64,000 nucleotides of DNA from Poronia punctata (Eukaryota; Ascomycota; Sordariomycetes; Xylariales; Xylariaceae). How positions within the stretch are numbered: position 1 is the stretch's first letter; the number at the start of each line of letters is the position of its first letter. Below are positions 55,754-64,000 of this stretch, piece after piece. The notes below the pieces were generated by a model, which saw only the letters and a list, made by a program, of their open reading frames with translations, was not told the origin of the DNA and did no database searches. A program made the translations under genes and the position numbers. The stretch is from NCBI GenBank assembly GCA_022579005.1, contig MU401467.1:62001-126000 (forward strand), read 5' to 3'.

Positions 55754-57213
55754 TAGCTGCTCACTCGCCGAGTCCCGACCGGCTTTGGCAGCCGTTCCGA
55801 AGAGGGGTTTCTTGATAAGACGAACTTGTGCGGCGTTCGCATGTTGGAGGGAGAAAAAACATATCTTCTTCTCGATCACTCGATGATTTGCAGGCTTTTA
55901 GTTGTATGAGTATAATGAATCGGCCCAGGGTATTCACCGCATTAGATGAGCTTAGACGCATGTATTTGGCCTTGATTGCCAGGCTATGATTCCTCGAGGC
56001 GGCGTATGGTTATTTCATCTGTTAGGCTCCATCGAGGTTGGGGACTTCTTATGAATTTCTCTATTCCTTTTTATAATGCGGATGATTGGCGAAGGGACGA
56101 GATGTTGACAGAAATCGTATGCGACGTCAGGGTCGACTGGCGATGAGGACGGGTTTGGCAACACACGGAAGGTGATGATTGTGTGTTGCACTAGCACAAA
56201 TATGACTAGTTCATAGATTAATAATACACTTGCTGCAAAAGCCTGAAGATATCATGTTTTTGATCCATAAGTTGGAGTGTAGTAGGTTATTGTTTATAAC
56301 GTGGCAGACACGGAAATATTTACAGATAATATACGTGACATCAGATGCAAGGAAAACAAACAGAAAACGAAGAGAGGAAACGGCATGTATCTCACCATCA
56401 AACCCACAGCCACATCGACATCATGAAATTAGACATCTGGCAGCTGAAGGTCTGCAGGCGAGAAGTAGGATGTTATACAAACAATTCTCCTACTAGGCTT
56501 GCTTTTCGCTAGTCGTATACCACGGAAGCCATAGACTAGGTGATTAACGTGGAGATATGCTAGCGAAGCACGATTTCTACGACTTACCACGGCCGTCATG
56601 TTATTCTCTTTCTTGAGTCACAAGCTTCTGTGGAGATATGGAGGGGGTTTCTGTCCCCAAAGGGGGCATAGGGCCATAATGTCACCCTTGAGAGGGCGGT
56701 TGCCCGGTCAGGGGAAAGCCTCATCACATGTTGTTTCAGCTATGCGCACGAATACTCGTTAGTAGATAGAAGGTATGGCACTTCTCACAATGAAGACGGC
56801 AAACTTCGCACAAAGTGCAGACTTCGGGATGGACCTCCCATGGAGCATTTCACGGTGGGACGCGAAATGGCCATTATGTGCATGCAACCGGTTCTCTTTC
56901 GATGTGGGCTGGCTGATGTAGCGTGCCGCGCAACTAGATGCTGATTCCCTTTCCCCTCCCTCGTGTTCGTATCATGATCATGTCCGAATTTTTCCGACCC
57001 GAATCCCGTTCCGACCCATTGCGTGCGTTGTGCGTTATCGGATGCACTCGTCTCGCTTTTATTACGGCGCCAAACAAGTAGAGGGGGGTAACCCAACCGA
57101 TTCCCGTAGAAGACGCCGGCCTGAAAAGCATGATTCCTTGTTTGTTGTAGGTCCCGCAACCGTCACTTAGGCAGCCCCGGAGTCACTCCGTAGCAGTTTG
57201 TATTGGGTTTCGC
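55754..57213. other. Convergent 3' region before RPL26
   Basis: About 1.5 kb between converging genes. Frames at 56230-56496 and 56785-57159 have no domain. No gene is called. Confidence 0.55.
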
Positions 57214-57794
57214 TTATTTGGAGGCGTTCTTGCCCTTGGTGCGCAGCTCACGGCCGGCCTTGATGCGCTCTAGGATGTTCTCGCGGTCCTTGTCGAGCTT
57301 GAGCTTGGTGATGACGACGTTGCTCTGTTGGATGCCATTGTTAGGAAATTGTTGTTTTATGAGGGGAAACCTCCCCAGGTTCTGAACAGGTGGAAGATGT
57401 AACTAGGTCGGCAGGAGACACTTACGGGGTGGATGCCAAGGGGAACGGACTGGCCCGAGGTCTTCTCCCGAGTGACACGTTCGATGTGGATCTGGTACTT
57501 CAGACGGTAAACGCTGGTGACCTTGCCCTCACGGTCCTTGTTGGAACCACGGACGATCCGCACTTCGTCGTCCTTTCTAATATGGAAGGGTTAGTAATTT
57601 GTTGCAATTCCAATGCCGCCTCCGAGAGGATTATATAGGGCTTACCGGACGGGGATGCTGCGGACGTTGTACTTCTCGCGCAGCTCCTTGCTCAGGGGAG
57701 CGCTCATGATGTTGCGACGAACAGAGCTAGGAGCCTGGAAGTGGGCACGTCTGGCCTTGCGGCGAGACGAGGAGACATTGGCGTTGACCTTCAT
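57214..57794 (-). CDS. RPL26: 60S ribosomal protein uL24 (RPL26)
   Basis: Three exons (57794-57646, 57576-57426, 57324-57214) give 136 aa. The start [19 protein letters not shown], the central [20 protein letters not shown] (KOW-motif region) and [20 protein letters not shown] are diagnostic. The C-terminus ends [19 protein letters not shown]. All three exons join in frame at GTAAG donors. uL24 is a large-subunit protein near the tunnel exit and an early assembly factor. Divergent from COA1, sharing a 460-bp promoter region. Confidence 0.96.
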
Positions 57795-58254
57795 CTTGAC
57801 TGACGGGCTGTTTTCGGGGGAAAAAAGGTTAGTAGAACGGCGTGCAAGGACAACAACGGTCGAAAAGTGAGGGTGCAGTCTGAGGGAAGTTTTCCTAGGT
57901 CGGGCTTGGGGGAAAAGTTCGCGGGATTCCCACACAGAATAATTGAATCCGCGGTAATTATTCGGTAAAACCTTTTAGTGCGCTGCTACGATGGGATACT
58001 GTTCCAGAAGTTCTGTTTACGGTAAAAGTGTGGCTTGTAATTGAGTGTTATGTGGCTTACAGATTTGCGGGTACATCGTTCAGCTTGGGCAAGCTTGGTC
58101 AGGTAAGGTTTATCGGAAAGCCCCACCCTTCCGCTGCCAACAGTCCGGCAGCTTCGATTTCTGCATAACGCTTGACAATGGAAGTGGGATGACGGAAGGA
58201 GATTTTGATGCGACCGGCCGAATTGTGACGGCGTCAACTCTCACATAACCCAAC
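57795..58254. other. Shared divergent promoter RPL26 / COA1
   Basis: 460 bp between divergent ATGs. No specific element can be identified with confidence. Confidence 0.55.
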
Positions 58255-58986
58255 ATGTTGTCGAGGATAGTAAGGAGGAGAGCTCTCTCCCTACTACGGA
58301 GCACCAATGCCTCCACAACTAGGACCTTGGTCCAGAGACGGACCTTTATTGCGGCGCCAAAGCCTGGCGACGGTCCTCTGATGGAGAGAAGAGGTGATCG
58401 AGAGCTTCCGAGTGCGTAACACTTACTTACTTACTTACTTACTACCTCCTAAATCTCAATATAACATACTGCTTATAACGGTACTCTGGCTAACACTTTG
58501 CATCCTCTCCATACAGATACCGACGGCTTCCGATGGATGCGAACATTCCCCATCTTTGTAGCCCTGATCGCCGTCTCGAGCGTAGCCATATTCAACTACC
58601 AGAAGCTGTCGAGTCCCGTGGTAGCGTCGACTCTGTACGCTCTGCGGACGAACCAGCGGGCGCGCGAGCTGCTGGGCGACCAGATCTACTTCAAGCACCA
58701 GATCCCCTGGATCGCCGGCGAGATGAACCAGGTGCGCGGCCGCATCGACGTCAGCTTCTCCGTCAAGGGCACCAGGGGCACGGCCGTCATGCGCTTCGCC
58801 AGCGTGCGGCCGTCCGCCAAGGCCATGTTCGAGACCACCGAGTGGAGCCTCGAGCTGCCCGACGGCTCCATCGTCGACCTCCTCGACGGCGGCGACCCGT
58901 TCAAGAGCATCGCTGGCTACTCCATGGATGAGGAAGAGCGCGAAGTCGCGGCGCAGACCAGGGGATTCCGACAGCAGATTAAATAA
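58255..58986 (+). CDS. COA1: Cytochrome c oxidase assembly factor Coa1
   Basis: Two exons (58255-58411, 58517-58986) give 208 aa. The first exon, which lies outside any long open frame, encodes an Arg-rich, Glu/Asp-poor mitochondrial presequence (MLSRIVRRRALSLLRS...TLVQRRTFIAAPKPG) ending GDRELP. Splicing at the GTGCGT donor and ATACAG acceptor gives RELPNTDGFRWMRTFPIFV. An inner-membrane helix follows (about 58-75, FPIFVALIAVSSVAIF). The Coa1/Tim21-like intermembrane-space domain (about 90-180) contains QRARELLGDQIYF, IDVSFSVKGTRGTAVMRF and WSLELPDGSIVDLLD. Coa1 assists maturation of Cox1 through Shy1/Mss51-linked intermediates. The intron carries an ACTT microsatellite. Confidence 0.92.
58421..58443. 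repeat. ACTT microsatellite in COA1 intron
   Basis: About five and a half tandem ACTT units, directly after the COA1 splice donor. Confidence 0.9.
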
Positions 58987-59407
58987 AATGAAATGAGAGC
59001 CTTGTCAATCCGGTACCTACACAATGCCGCACGCACTATTGTCGGTGCTACGTTAGGTTCCTCCCTTATGCAAAGAGAACTAATGCAGGGCTATGATCAG
59101 CCAGAACGGCCGTAGCCCAGCGAAGCCAGGCAATACAGCCATCTATTCAAATAGAAGCTTAGTCGGCTGCGTTTCCTGGGACATTTCGACAATATCGAAT
59201 ATTCACGAGAGTAACAAAATCTGGAGAATCAGAATTTGACGTTGTATTCCTATGTACAAAAGCGGGAAGAAAAACAAAACAAAAGGAGGACCCTGTCCAA
59301 AATCTCATGCTCATCAGGAAATTAGCGTGAATTTGTCCGTTTGTACAACAGATGTATATATAATACAAATAGGTTCTTGGTACCGTATTTTACACTTTTT
59401 CGTGGTT
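58987..59407. other. Convergent 3' region COA1 / uL3m
   Basis: About 420 bp, no gene seen. Confidence 0.65.
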
Positions 59408-60475
59408 CTAGATGAACTTTGCTGCAGGCTTCTCGCCCTTCTGTAACATTTTCCTCACCTCCTTGAGTTCCAAATGTGTTTCCCGTGCCTCCTGCAACCT
59501 CTCCTCGTATCCTTCATTGCGCTCTAGTATGCGGCGCTTCATCTTTTCCCGGAATGTCTCGACGGGTGGGTCCTTCTTGATAGCGTCTGCGACCTGGACA
59601 AGGCAGCCCTTGGGTCCGGCAACATGGCCCTTGATGACTACGATACCAAGCTTGTTGTCGACCTTGAGGACGCGCAGATTCTGAACGGTGACCCGCTCAT
59701 TGCCCATACGACCCGGCATCTTCTTGCCAGGATGCACACGAGAACCACCACCTTGACTGGGACCGTTGGTACCGATCGTTCTGTGGTTCTTGGAGTTACC
59801 GTGACTGGCCCCCTGACCGGAGAAGCCGTGACGCTTCATACCACCGGCGAAGCCCATACCGCGGCTATTGCTGCGGGCGTCGACAAACTGGCCGACCTTG
59901 AACCAGTCAGGCGTGAGCTGGACGCCGACGGGCAACAGGCCCTGCTCATCGCGGACCTTGAACTCGACCAGATGTCTCTTGGGGGCGATGCCCTTGGCCT
60001 CGTAGTATCCGAGCAGCGGCGCGGTCGTGTTGTCGGGCGTCTTGGTGCCGCAGCCGAGTTGGACGGCCCAGTACCCGTTCGAGGCGCGCGTCTTGTTAGC
60101 CACGACCTGGCACTGGTCGACCTGCAGGATGGTGCAGGGCGTCCTCGTCCCCTTCTTGGTATCGTACATGGCGGAAACGCCCATCTTGGTGGCCAGGATG
60201 CCCGTCCGCACCGGCGTCGACTGCGCCTTGCGCTTCAGGGCGGCGGCCGGTCCGGAGGTGGGAGCAGGTATGCCGGACGTGACCTGGTTGAATCGCGTGG
60301 GTTTGCTGCGTGGCGGGGCCGTCGACCAGCCGTATTTGACGCCGCGCTTACATGTCCGCGGCAGGAGGGTGCGGTTCTGTGTGATGAGGATTCGGGATGT
60401 GATGGAGGACGAGGATGAGGTCGGGGTCAGGGCTGCTGCTGCTGCTGCCCAGCGGGCTGGCAGTCGGGATGCCAT
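59408..60475 (-). CDS. Mitochondrial ribosomal protein uL3m (Mrpl9-like)
   Basis: Single exon, 355 aa from the ATG at 60475 (MASRLPARWAAAAAAL). I prefer this start because it opens an Arg/Ser/Ala-rich presequence (1-50) free of acidic residues; the frame runs on upstream to 60556. The uL3 body includes RTGILATKMGVSAMYD, the conserved GFAGGMKRHGFSGQGASHGN segment with HRTIGTNGPSQGGGSRVHPG (the central extension that reaches the peptidyl-transferase centre), and KMPGRMGNERVTVQNLRV. The C-terminal 60 residues are a charged helix, a mitochondrial extension. The uL3m protein is an early-binding component of the mitochondrial large subunit. Confidence 0.94.
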   Translation of the reverse strand: MASRLPARWAAAAAALTPTSSSSSITSRILITQNRTLLPRTCKRGVKYGWSTAPPRSKPTRFNQVTSGIPAPTSGPAAALKRKAQSTPVRTGILATKMGVSAMYDTKKGTRTPCTILQVDQCQVVANKTRASNGYWAVQLGCGTKTPDNTTAPLLGYYEAKGIAPKRHLVEFKVRDEQGLLPVGVQLTPDWFKVGQFVDARSNSRGMGFAGGMKRHGFSGQGASHGNSKNHRTIGTNGPSQGGGSRVHPGKKMPGRMGNERVTVQNLRVLKVDNKLGIVVIKGHVAGPKGCLVQVADAIKKDPPVETFREKMKRRILERNEGYEERLQEARETHLELKEVRKMLQKGEKPAAKFI

Positions 60476-60883
60476 TTGTCGCTGGGAGCGCAATTGGCTC
60501 GATGAATCTACGGGTCTAGGGAGGGCGCTGGGGTTTCCGTCGTCAGTTTTGTTCACATATCATATATGCTGGAACAAGTAGCTCAAGATACCCAACGTAA
60601 ACGTCTACCTAGTTCCTCGAAGCTTGTTTGATACGTTCGTTGAGGCAGGGGAGGTTCAGAAAAAATTGGGTGGATCCTCCCCAGCTGTCAGGGGCTGTCA
60701 GTACTCAGTAGTCCCTTGTAGGGCAGTTCCAAAAAGTCAAGACAGGAATTGATCACAGTGATTTTGACATGCAGCAAATACTGTACTGTCGTACATCAAA
60801 GTGCCTAACAGGTGCCTCCTGTGCTGTGTACAAGCACCTATAACCAAAACAAAATAACTCAAGAAGTTGATCAGAAATAGACC
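60476..60883. other. Divergent promoter uL3m / CCDC25-like
   Basis: About 400 bp between divergent ATGs, no element identified with confidence. Confidence 0.55.
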
Positions 60884-61938
60884 ATGGTTTACTACTTCAC
60901 ATCGACTGTTGTCACCCCTTCCGCCCAGATTTACGTGGGTAAAGACAAATTTGAAAGTGGGCATTCCGTACATATGCGTTGTGGTTTCCGACCCCCAGCC
61001 CTCACGATGCTAATAAAATGGACAGATGAGGAATTGATAAAACATGGCTGGGAGGAGGACGTATGGTAAGAGTCGCGATTTTTAGTTCTTGTAGATATCA
61101 AATTCTGTACAAAACCGAATTCTAATCATGATTTTAGGGTACGGAACATCCTTTCACCCTGATGCTGATTGCTTCATGAAAAAATCCCACCCCTTGGGGT
61201 AAAAAAAAGAAGAAGAAAAGAGTTCTTACAAGATTTTCTCGAGGTTTTTTTTTCAAAAACAGTTCCACGTAGACAAATTATCAAGTGCCCACATCTACCT
61301 ACGTCTAAAGGAAGGCGAGACCTGGGACTCGATACCGCAAGATCTCCTGACGGACCTGGGCCAGCTGACCAAGGCGAACTCGATCGAGGGCAACAAGAAG
61401 GACAACATCACCATCATATACACGCCATGGTCCAACCTCAAAAAGGACGGCAGCATGGCGGCCGGCCAGGTCAGCTTCAAGGATCCCCGCAAGGTCAGGC
61501 GCTTCCTCGTCGTCCAGCGCGAGAACCCCATCGTCAACCGGCTGAATAAGACGCGCGTGGAGAATGCCCAGCCCGATCTCCTGCTGGAGAAGGAGGAGCA
61601 TTTGCGTCAGCTGCGGAAGAAGGACCAGGCTGCTAGGCTCGAACGGGTACGTTTTTTTTTTTTTTTCTCATTATTTAGTCTTCCTTTTTCTTATAGTAGA
61701 GCTTTATCATCGATTACTCGGCAAGAAGCTATACGCTCGGCTGCATTGAGCCTTGAATAGATGGATACCCATATCTAACACAGAAATATAGAAGAAAGAA
61801 GAGGCCCGGATAGCAAAGGAGAGGCAGGAGAAGAAGTGGCACAAGGATCATGCATACGACGACATATTTACTGAGGAGAATATGGAGGCTTCGAGCAATC
61901 AAAACCGAGAAGAGGGCTGGGATGAAGATTTTATGTAG
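60884..61938 (+). CDS. CCDC25/Jlp2-like NFACT-R domain protein
   Basis: Exons 60884-60956, 61026-61065, [61138], 61263-61646, 61792-61938 give 214 aa if the single base at 61138 is a 1-nt exon. The product matches the eukaryotic CCDC25 family end to end: [88 protein letters not shown], then a Lys/Glu-rich coiled coil and the acidic C-terminus ending WDEDFM. Exon 2 ends at TG|GTAAG and the next conserved codon is TTC at 61263, so TGG (Trp) needs one extra G. TTTTAG|G|GTACGG at 61132-61143 provides it. A simpler GTATGG donor at 61060 would drop Val-Trp. Family members carry the tRNA- or nucleic-acid-binding NFACT-R domain; human CCDC25 is also described as a membrane DNA sensor. Confidence 0.85.
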
Positions 61939-62262
61939 TTGTTACCCAACCAGTACAATTTGAGAGAGAGACAAAAATAATCTCTGTGGATAAAATGGAT
62001 ATGCGTTTTGCAAGGCAAGAAGCTCCGACATGACTATGTAGGTAACGAGCTGCTGGTAATCGCGAAATACATTATGTTTCTTCCGAATCATCCGATATCA
62101 TGAATATGCTCGTGTTTTCTGCTTTTCCCGTACCTTTGTCCTCTTAGAAACGAGTGGGAAAAGATATTGCAGTCAACTCATCGTAAGATACTCAATAAGT
62201 AGAGCCACGCCCTAAAAGCAAACCAGTCCAACGCCCGTATCAAGCCTTCCCTCGACTCATTT
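61939..62262. other. Convergent 3' region
   Basis: 324 bp between the CCDC25-like gene and the PITH gene, no gene seen. Confidence 0.65.
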
Positions 62263-62754
62263 TCATTGTATCCGTCCCAAATTTGCTGTCTCGATAGTCG
62301 TCTTATGATCGCTCGGGTTAGCAGCAGCCTCGTACATGATCTGCACAGGGGCGCGACCCTGCTGTGACCACTCGCCCTTGAAACCGAGGTAAGTCAATCT
62401 GGTAGGTTCCCAATCTTCATCGCTATCACTATCACTCCCACCGTCCCCACCGACACGATGACCGAAATTGTCGACAATGAAAAGAGTCAGATGGTGGACA
62501 TTATTAAACAAGACGCGCTTCACAGGGATCTCCTGCACCTCGGACGTCTGACCCAACTGCAGCTCCTGCGTCGGCTTCATATCTTCGACGGCGTCGAAAT
62601 CCAAGTCCGTGCGGTTGATGTACACGCGCATCGTCCGCGGCGAACTAGCTGCCTGCGAACCGCGGACTAGGATCGAGTGAAGCTTTACGCGTCCGCTGAA
62701 TCTGTGTGGGGTTTGGTTTTTCTCTGTTAGAAGACTAGGGGGTGGGAAAGGCGC

Positions 62755-62789
<35 letters not shown>

Positions 62790-63093
62790 TAGACGGGCGG
62801 AGGTAGAAAATAAGGTAAAATACTTACGGGATATTCACAAGTAGCTGCTCATCAGTAGAGCTCGCCAGCTCAGGCTCGAGGCTTAGACGTCGCGCCCATT
62901 CCTTCTGCACTATGGCTCTACCCGAGTTGGTGAGTTCTTCGTTCAACGTGGTGATCTCGTAGAATTTGATATGCGGGTATAGGCTATGCTGTGTGCCGGT
63001 CTCGGACGAACCGGCCGGACGGTCATCTGAATGGTCGTGAGCGTGACTACCGTGATCGTGATGCTCATCGTGACAGTGCGAGTGCGACGGCAT
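62263..63093 (-). CDS. PITH-domain protein (PITHD1/TXNL1 C-terminal-like)
   Basis: Two exons (63093-62828, 62701-62263) give 234 aa. Residues 1-30 are His/Asp-rich (MPSHSHCHDEHHDHGSHAHD), a possible metal-binding leader. The PITH domain spans about 40-220: LYPHIKFYEITTLNE, WARRLSLEPELASSTDEQLL and NIPFSGRVKLHSILVRG (completed by the splice), then RTMRVYINRTDLDFDAVEDM, LFNNVHHLTLFIVDNFG and TRLTYLGFKGEW. PITH domains interact with the proteasome in TXNL1 relatives; the role of the free domain in fungi is unclear. Donor is GTAAGT and acceptor CACACAG. The intron carries a CAGA microsatellite. Confidence 0.93.
62754..62794. repeat. CAGA tetranucleotide microsatellite
   Basis: About ten tandem CAGA units inside the intron of the PITH-domain gene. 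Confidence 0.95.
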
Positions 63094-63712
63094 CTTGGAT
63101 GGTCACTGGTGGGGGTGAGATAATCCCCTGAAGCTATGTAATAAGGGTAAGAGTAGAGTGGTGTTCAAGGTTTTTGGATCTGTGTTCGAGATGAAAAGAT
63201 GAGAGGAGAAGAAGAGTCTGGCCACCGTGGTCTGTTTTAAAGCTATCCTGCTGTTATTAATACTTCTGTTGCAAGTGTATCCCGGGAAGCTTCGTCATGT
63301 GTTGTTTTCATGGCACAGTAAACTTGGGGTTCGGCACTGGACACTTTGCCACGATCGGACTGCAGCGGGGCCGTTAGGCGGGCAGACAGTTCGCAACATC
63401 AAAAGTTACAAATGGGAAACTACGACACAGTGCAACACCAAACTCAGCAATAACAACTTGCGCAGACCTAATCACATTACGGAAATCTTATGTTATGATG
63501 CATTCATATTGTTTATCTACAAGGGCGGCCGGAACTTGTACAGCAGCCGCGCTTCTTCACTGCAACTTGAGAATGAGCTGAAACCCCATTTGGTAGAAAT
63601 ACATTAAGAATATTCATTATATATTTTATGTGGTGCCTATGTGCATGTGGCATATGAACTGCTCAATAGGTAGCGAGGTACTGTAGATAGCAGGGCATCT
63701 TGTAAGTTGAAC
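63094..63712. other. Intergenic before right-edge gene
   Basis: PITH promoter and 3' flank of the gene cut by the window edge. A 126-codon plus-strand frame (63227-63607) shows no domain. Confidence 0.55.
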
Positions 63713-64000
63713 TCAAAACCCACCCTTCCTCTTCTTGGCCTTCTTAGTAGGTCGTCTACCGAAAATGCCTGTTGCCGGCTGCGACATGGTCTGTAGAGGG
63801 TCGGAATGCAATAACTGTCTTTGCGAGCTGAATCCTTTGGTTTGGCTATGGTGAAGCCGTATTTCGGGGGTCGGCTGTGTAGCAGGAAGGTCGGGTTCTT
63901 GAGACAGATGAAGGAGGGTCTCTGCCCGGCGTCGTTTGCGGTCCTCTCGAGCCAGTCGTTTCTCCTTCCGTTGCCTTGCTTCCTCTGCATCGCCGCTTCT
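63713..64000 (-). CDS. C-terminal fragment of an unidentified gene (truncated by window edge)
   Basis: The minus-strand frame is open from the edge for 95 codons and ends at TGA (63715-63713). It encodes a highly charged helix (GDAEEARQRKEKRLARED followed by RKRRRAE), a linker with Pro/Gln/Ser, and a basic C-terminus ending KKAKKRKGGF. The Lys/Arg-rich end resembles nuclear or nucleolar proteins, with a likely NLS, but I cannot name the family. The body of the gene lies outside the window. A competing frame at 63637-63990 has worse composition. Confidence 0.65.
   Translation of the reverse strand, partial: RSGDAEEARQRKEKRLAREDRKRRRAETLLHLSQEPDLPATQPTPEIRLHHSQTKGFSSQRQLLHSDPLQTMSQPATGIFGRRPTKKAKKRKGGF

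Noticed and set aside
58533..58931. 132-codon Arg/Ala-rich frame
   Set aside because: Alternative frame of COA1.
59624..60418. 264-codon plus-strand frame antisense to uL3m
   Set aside because: High-GC third-position shadow of a strongly conserved gene.

Overview
This window is nuclear DNA of a filamentous ascomycete (Pezizomycotina; I infer Sordariomycetes). The evidence is many short introns (about 50-130 nt) with GTRNGT donors and CTAAC/CTGAC-type branch points, an LHS1 chaperone ending in HDEL, a fungal rhodopsin-like 7TM protein, a DTGS/DTGT secreted aspartic protease, and long intergenic regions studded with TAGGTA/TACCTA words. Nothing is prokaryotic, viral or plasmid-like, and I see no intact transposon.

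Layout. 1-3.2 kb is non-genic with two duplications. 3.3-12.5 kb holds a small Gln-rich protein (+), a 7TM membrane protein (-), an AT-hook protein (-) and a BRD8/Bdc1-like bromodomain protein of NuA4 type (-). After a 4 kb gap come a short coiled-coil protein (+), a secreted aspartic protease (-), the ER Hsp70 LHS1 (-), a short-chain dehydrogenase (+), a GNAT acetyltransferase (+), ribosomal protein uS7/RPS5 (-), a PGRMC/DAP1-type cytochrome b5-like protein (+), a GPI-anchored cupredoxin with an assembly gap in its intron (-), CENP-X/MHF2 (-), the ADP/ATP carrier (-), eS25/RPS25 (-) and a large type II membrane protein (+). After nearly 6 kb of gap follow a 1113-residue Pro-rich protein with a possible eIF4E-binding motif (+), uL24/RPL26 (-), Coa1 (+), mitochondrial uL3m (-), a CCDC25-like NFACT-R protein (+), a PITH-domain protein (-) and the 3' end of a further gene at the right edge (-).

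The genes are mostly unrelated housekeeping genes (cytosolic and mitochondrial translation, oxidative phosphorylation, ER folding, chromatin, genome stability). There is no biosynthetic cluster, defence island or operon-like grouping. The most unusual signals concern gene structure. RPS25 appears to have an 8-nt microexon followed by a GC-AG intron. The CCDC25-like gene can restore an invariant tryptophan only through a 1-nt exon (or a recursive splice site). Further points are a RAD51AP1-like C-terminal motif on the AT-hook protein, a possible eIF4E-binding motif in the 1113-residue protein, and a G-tract/gap/C-tract inside the cupredoxin intron.

All exon boundaries were derived by hand from splice signals, reading frame and family conservation. 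Each multi-exon model given closes in frame.
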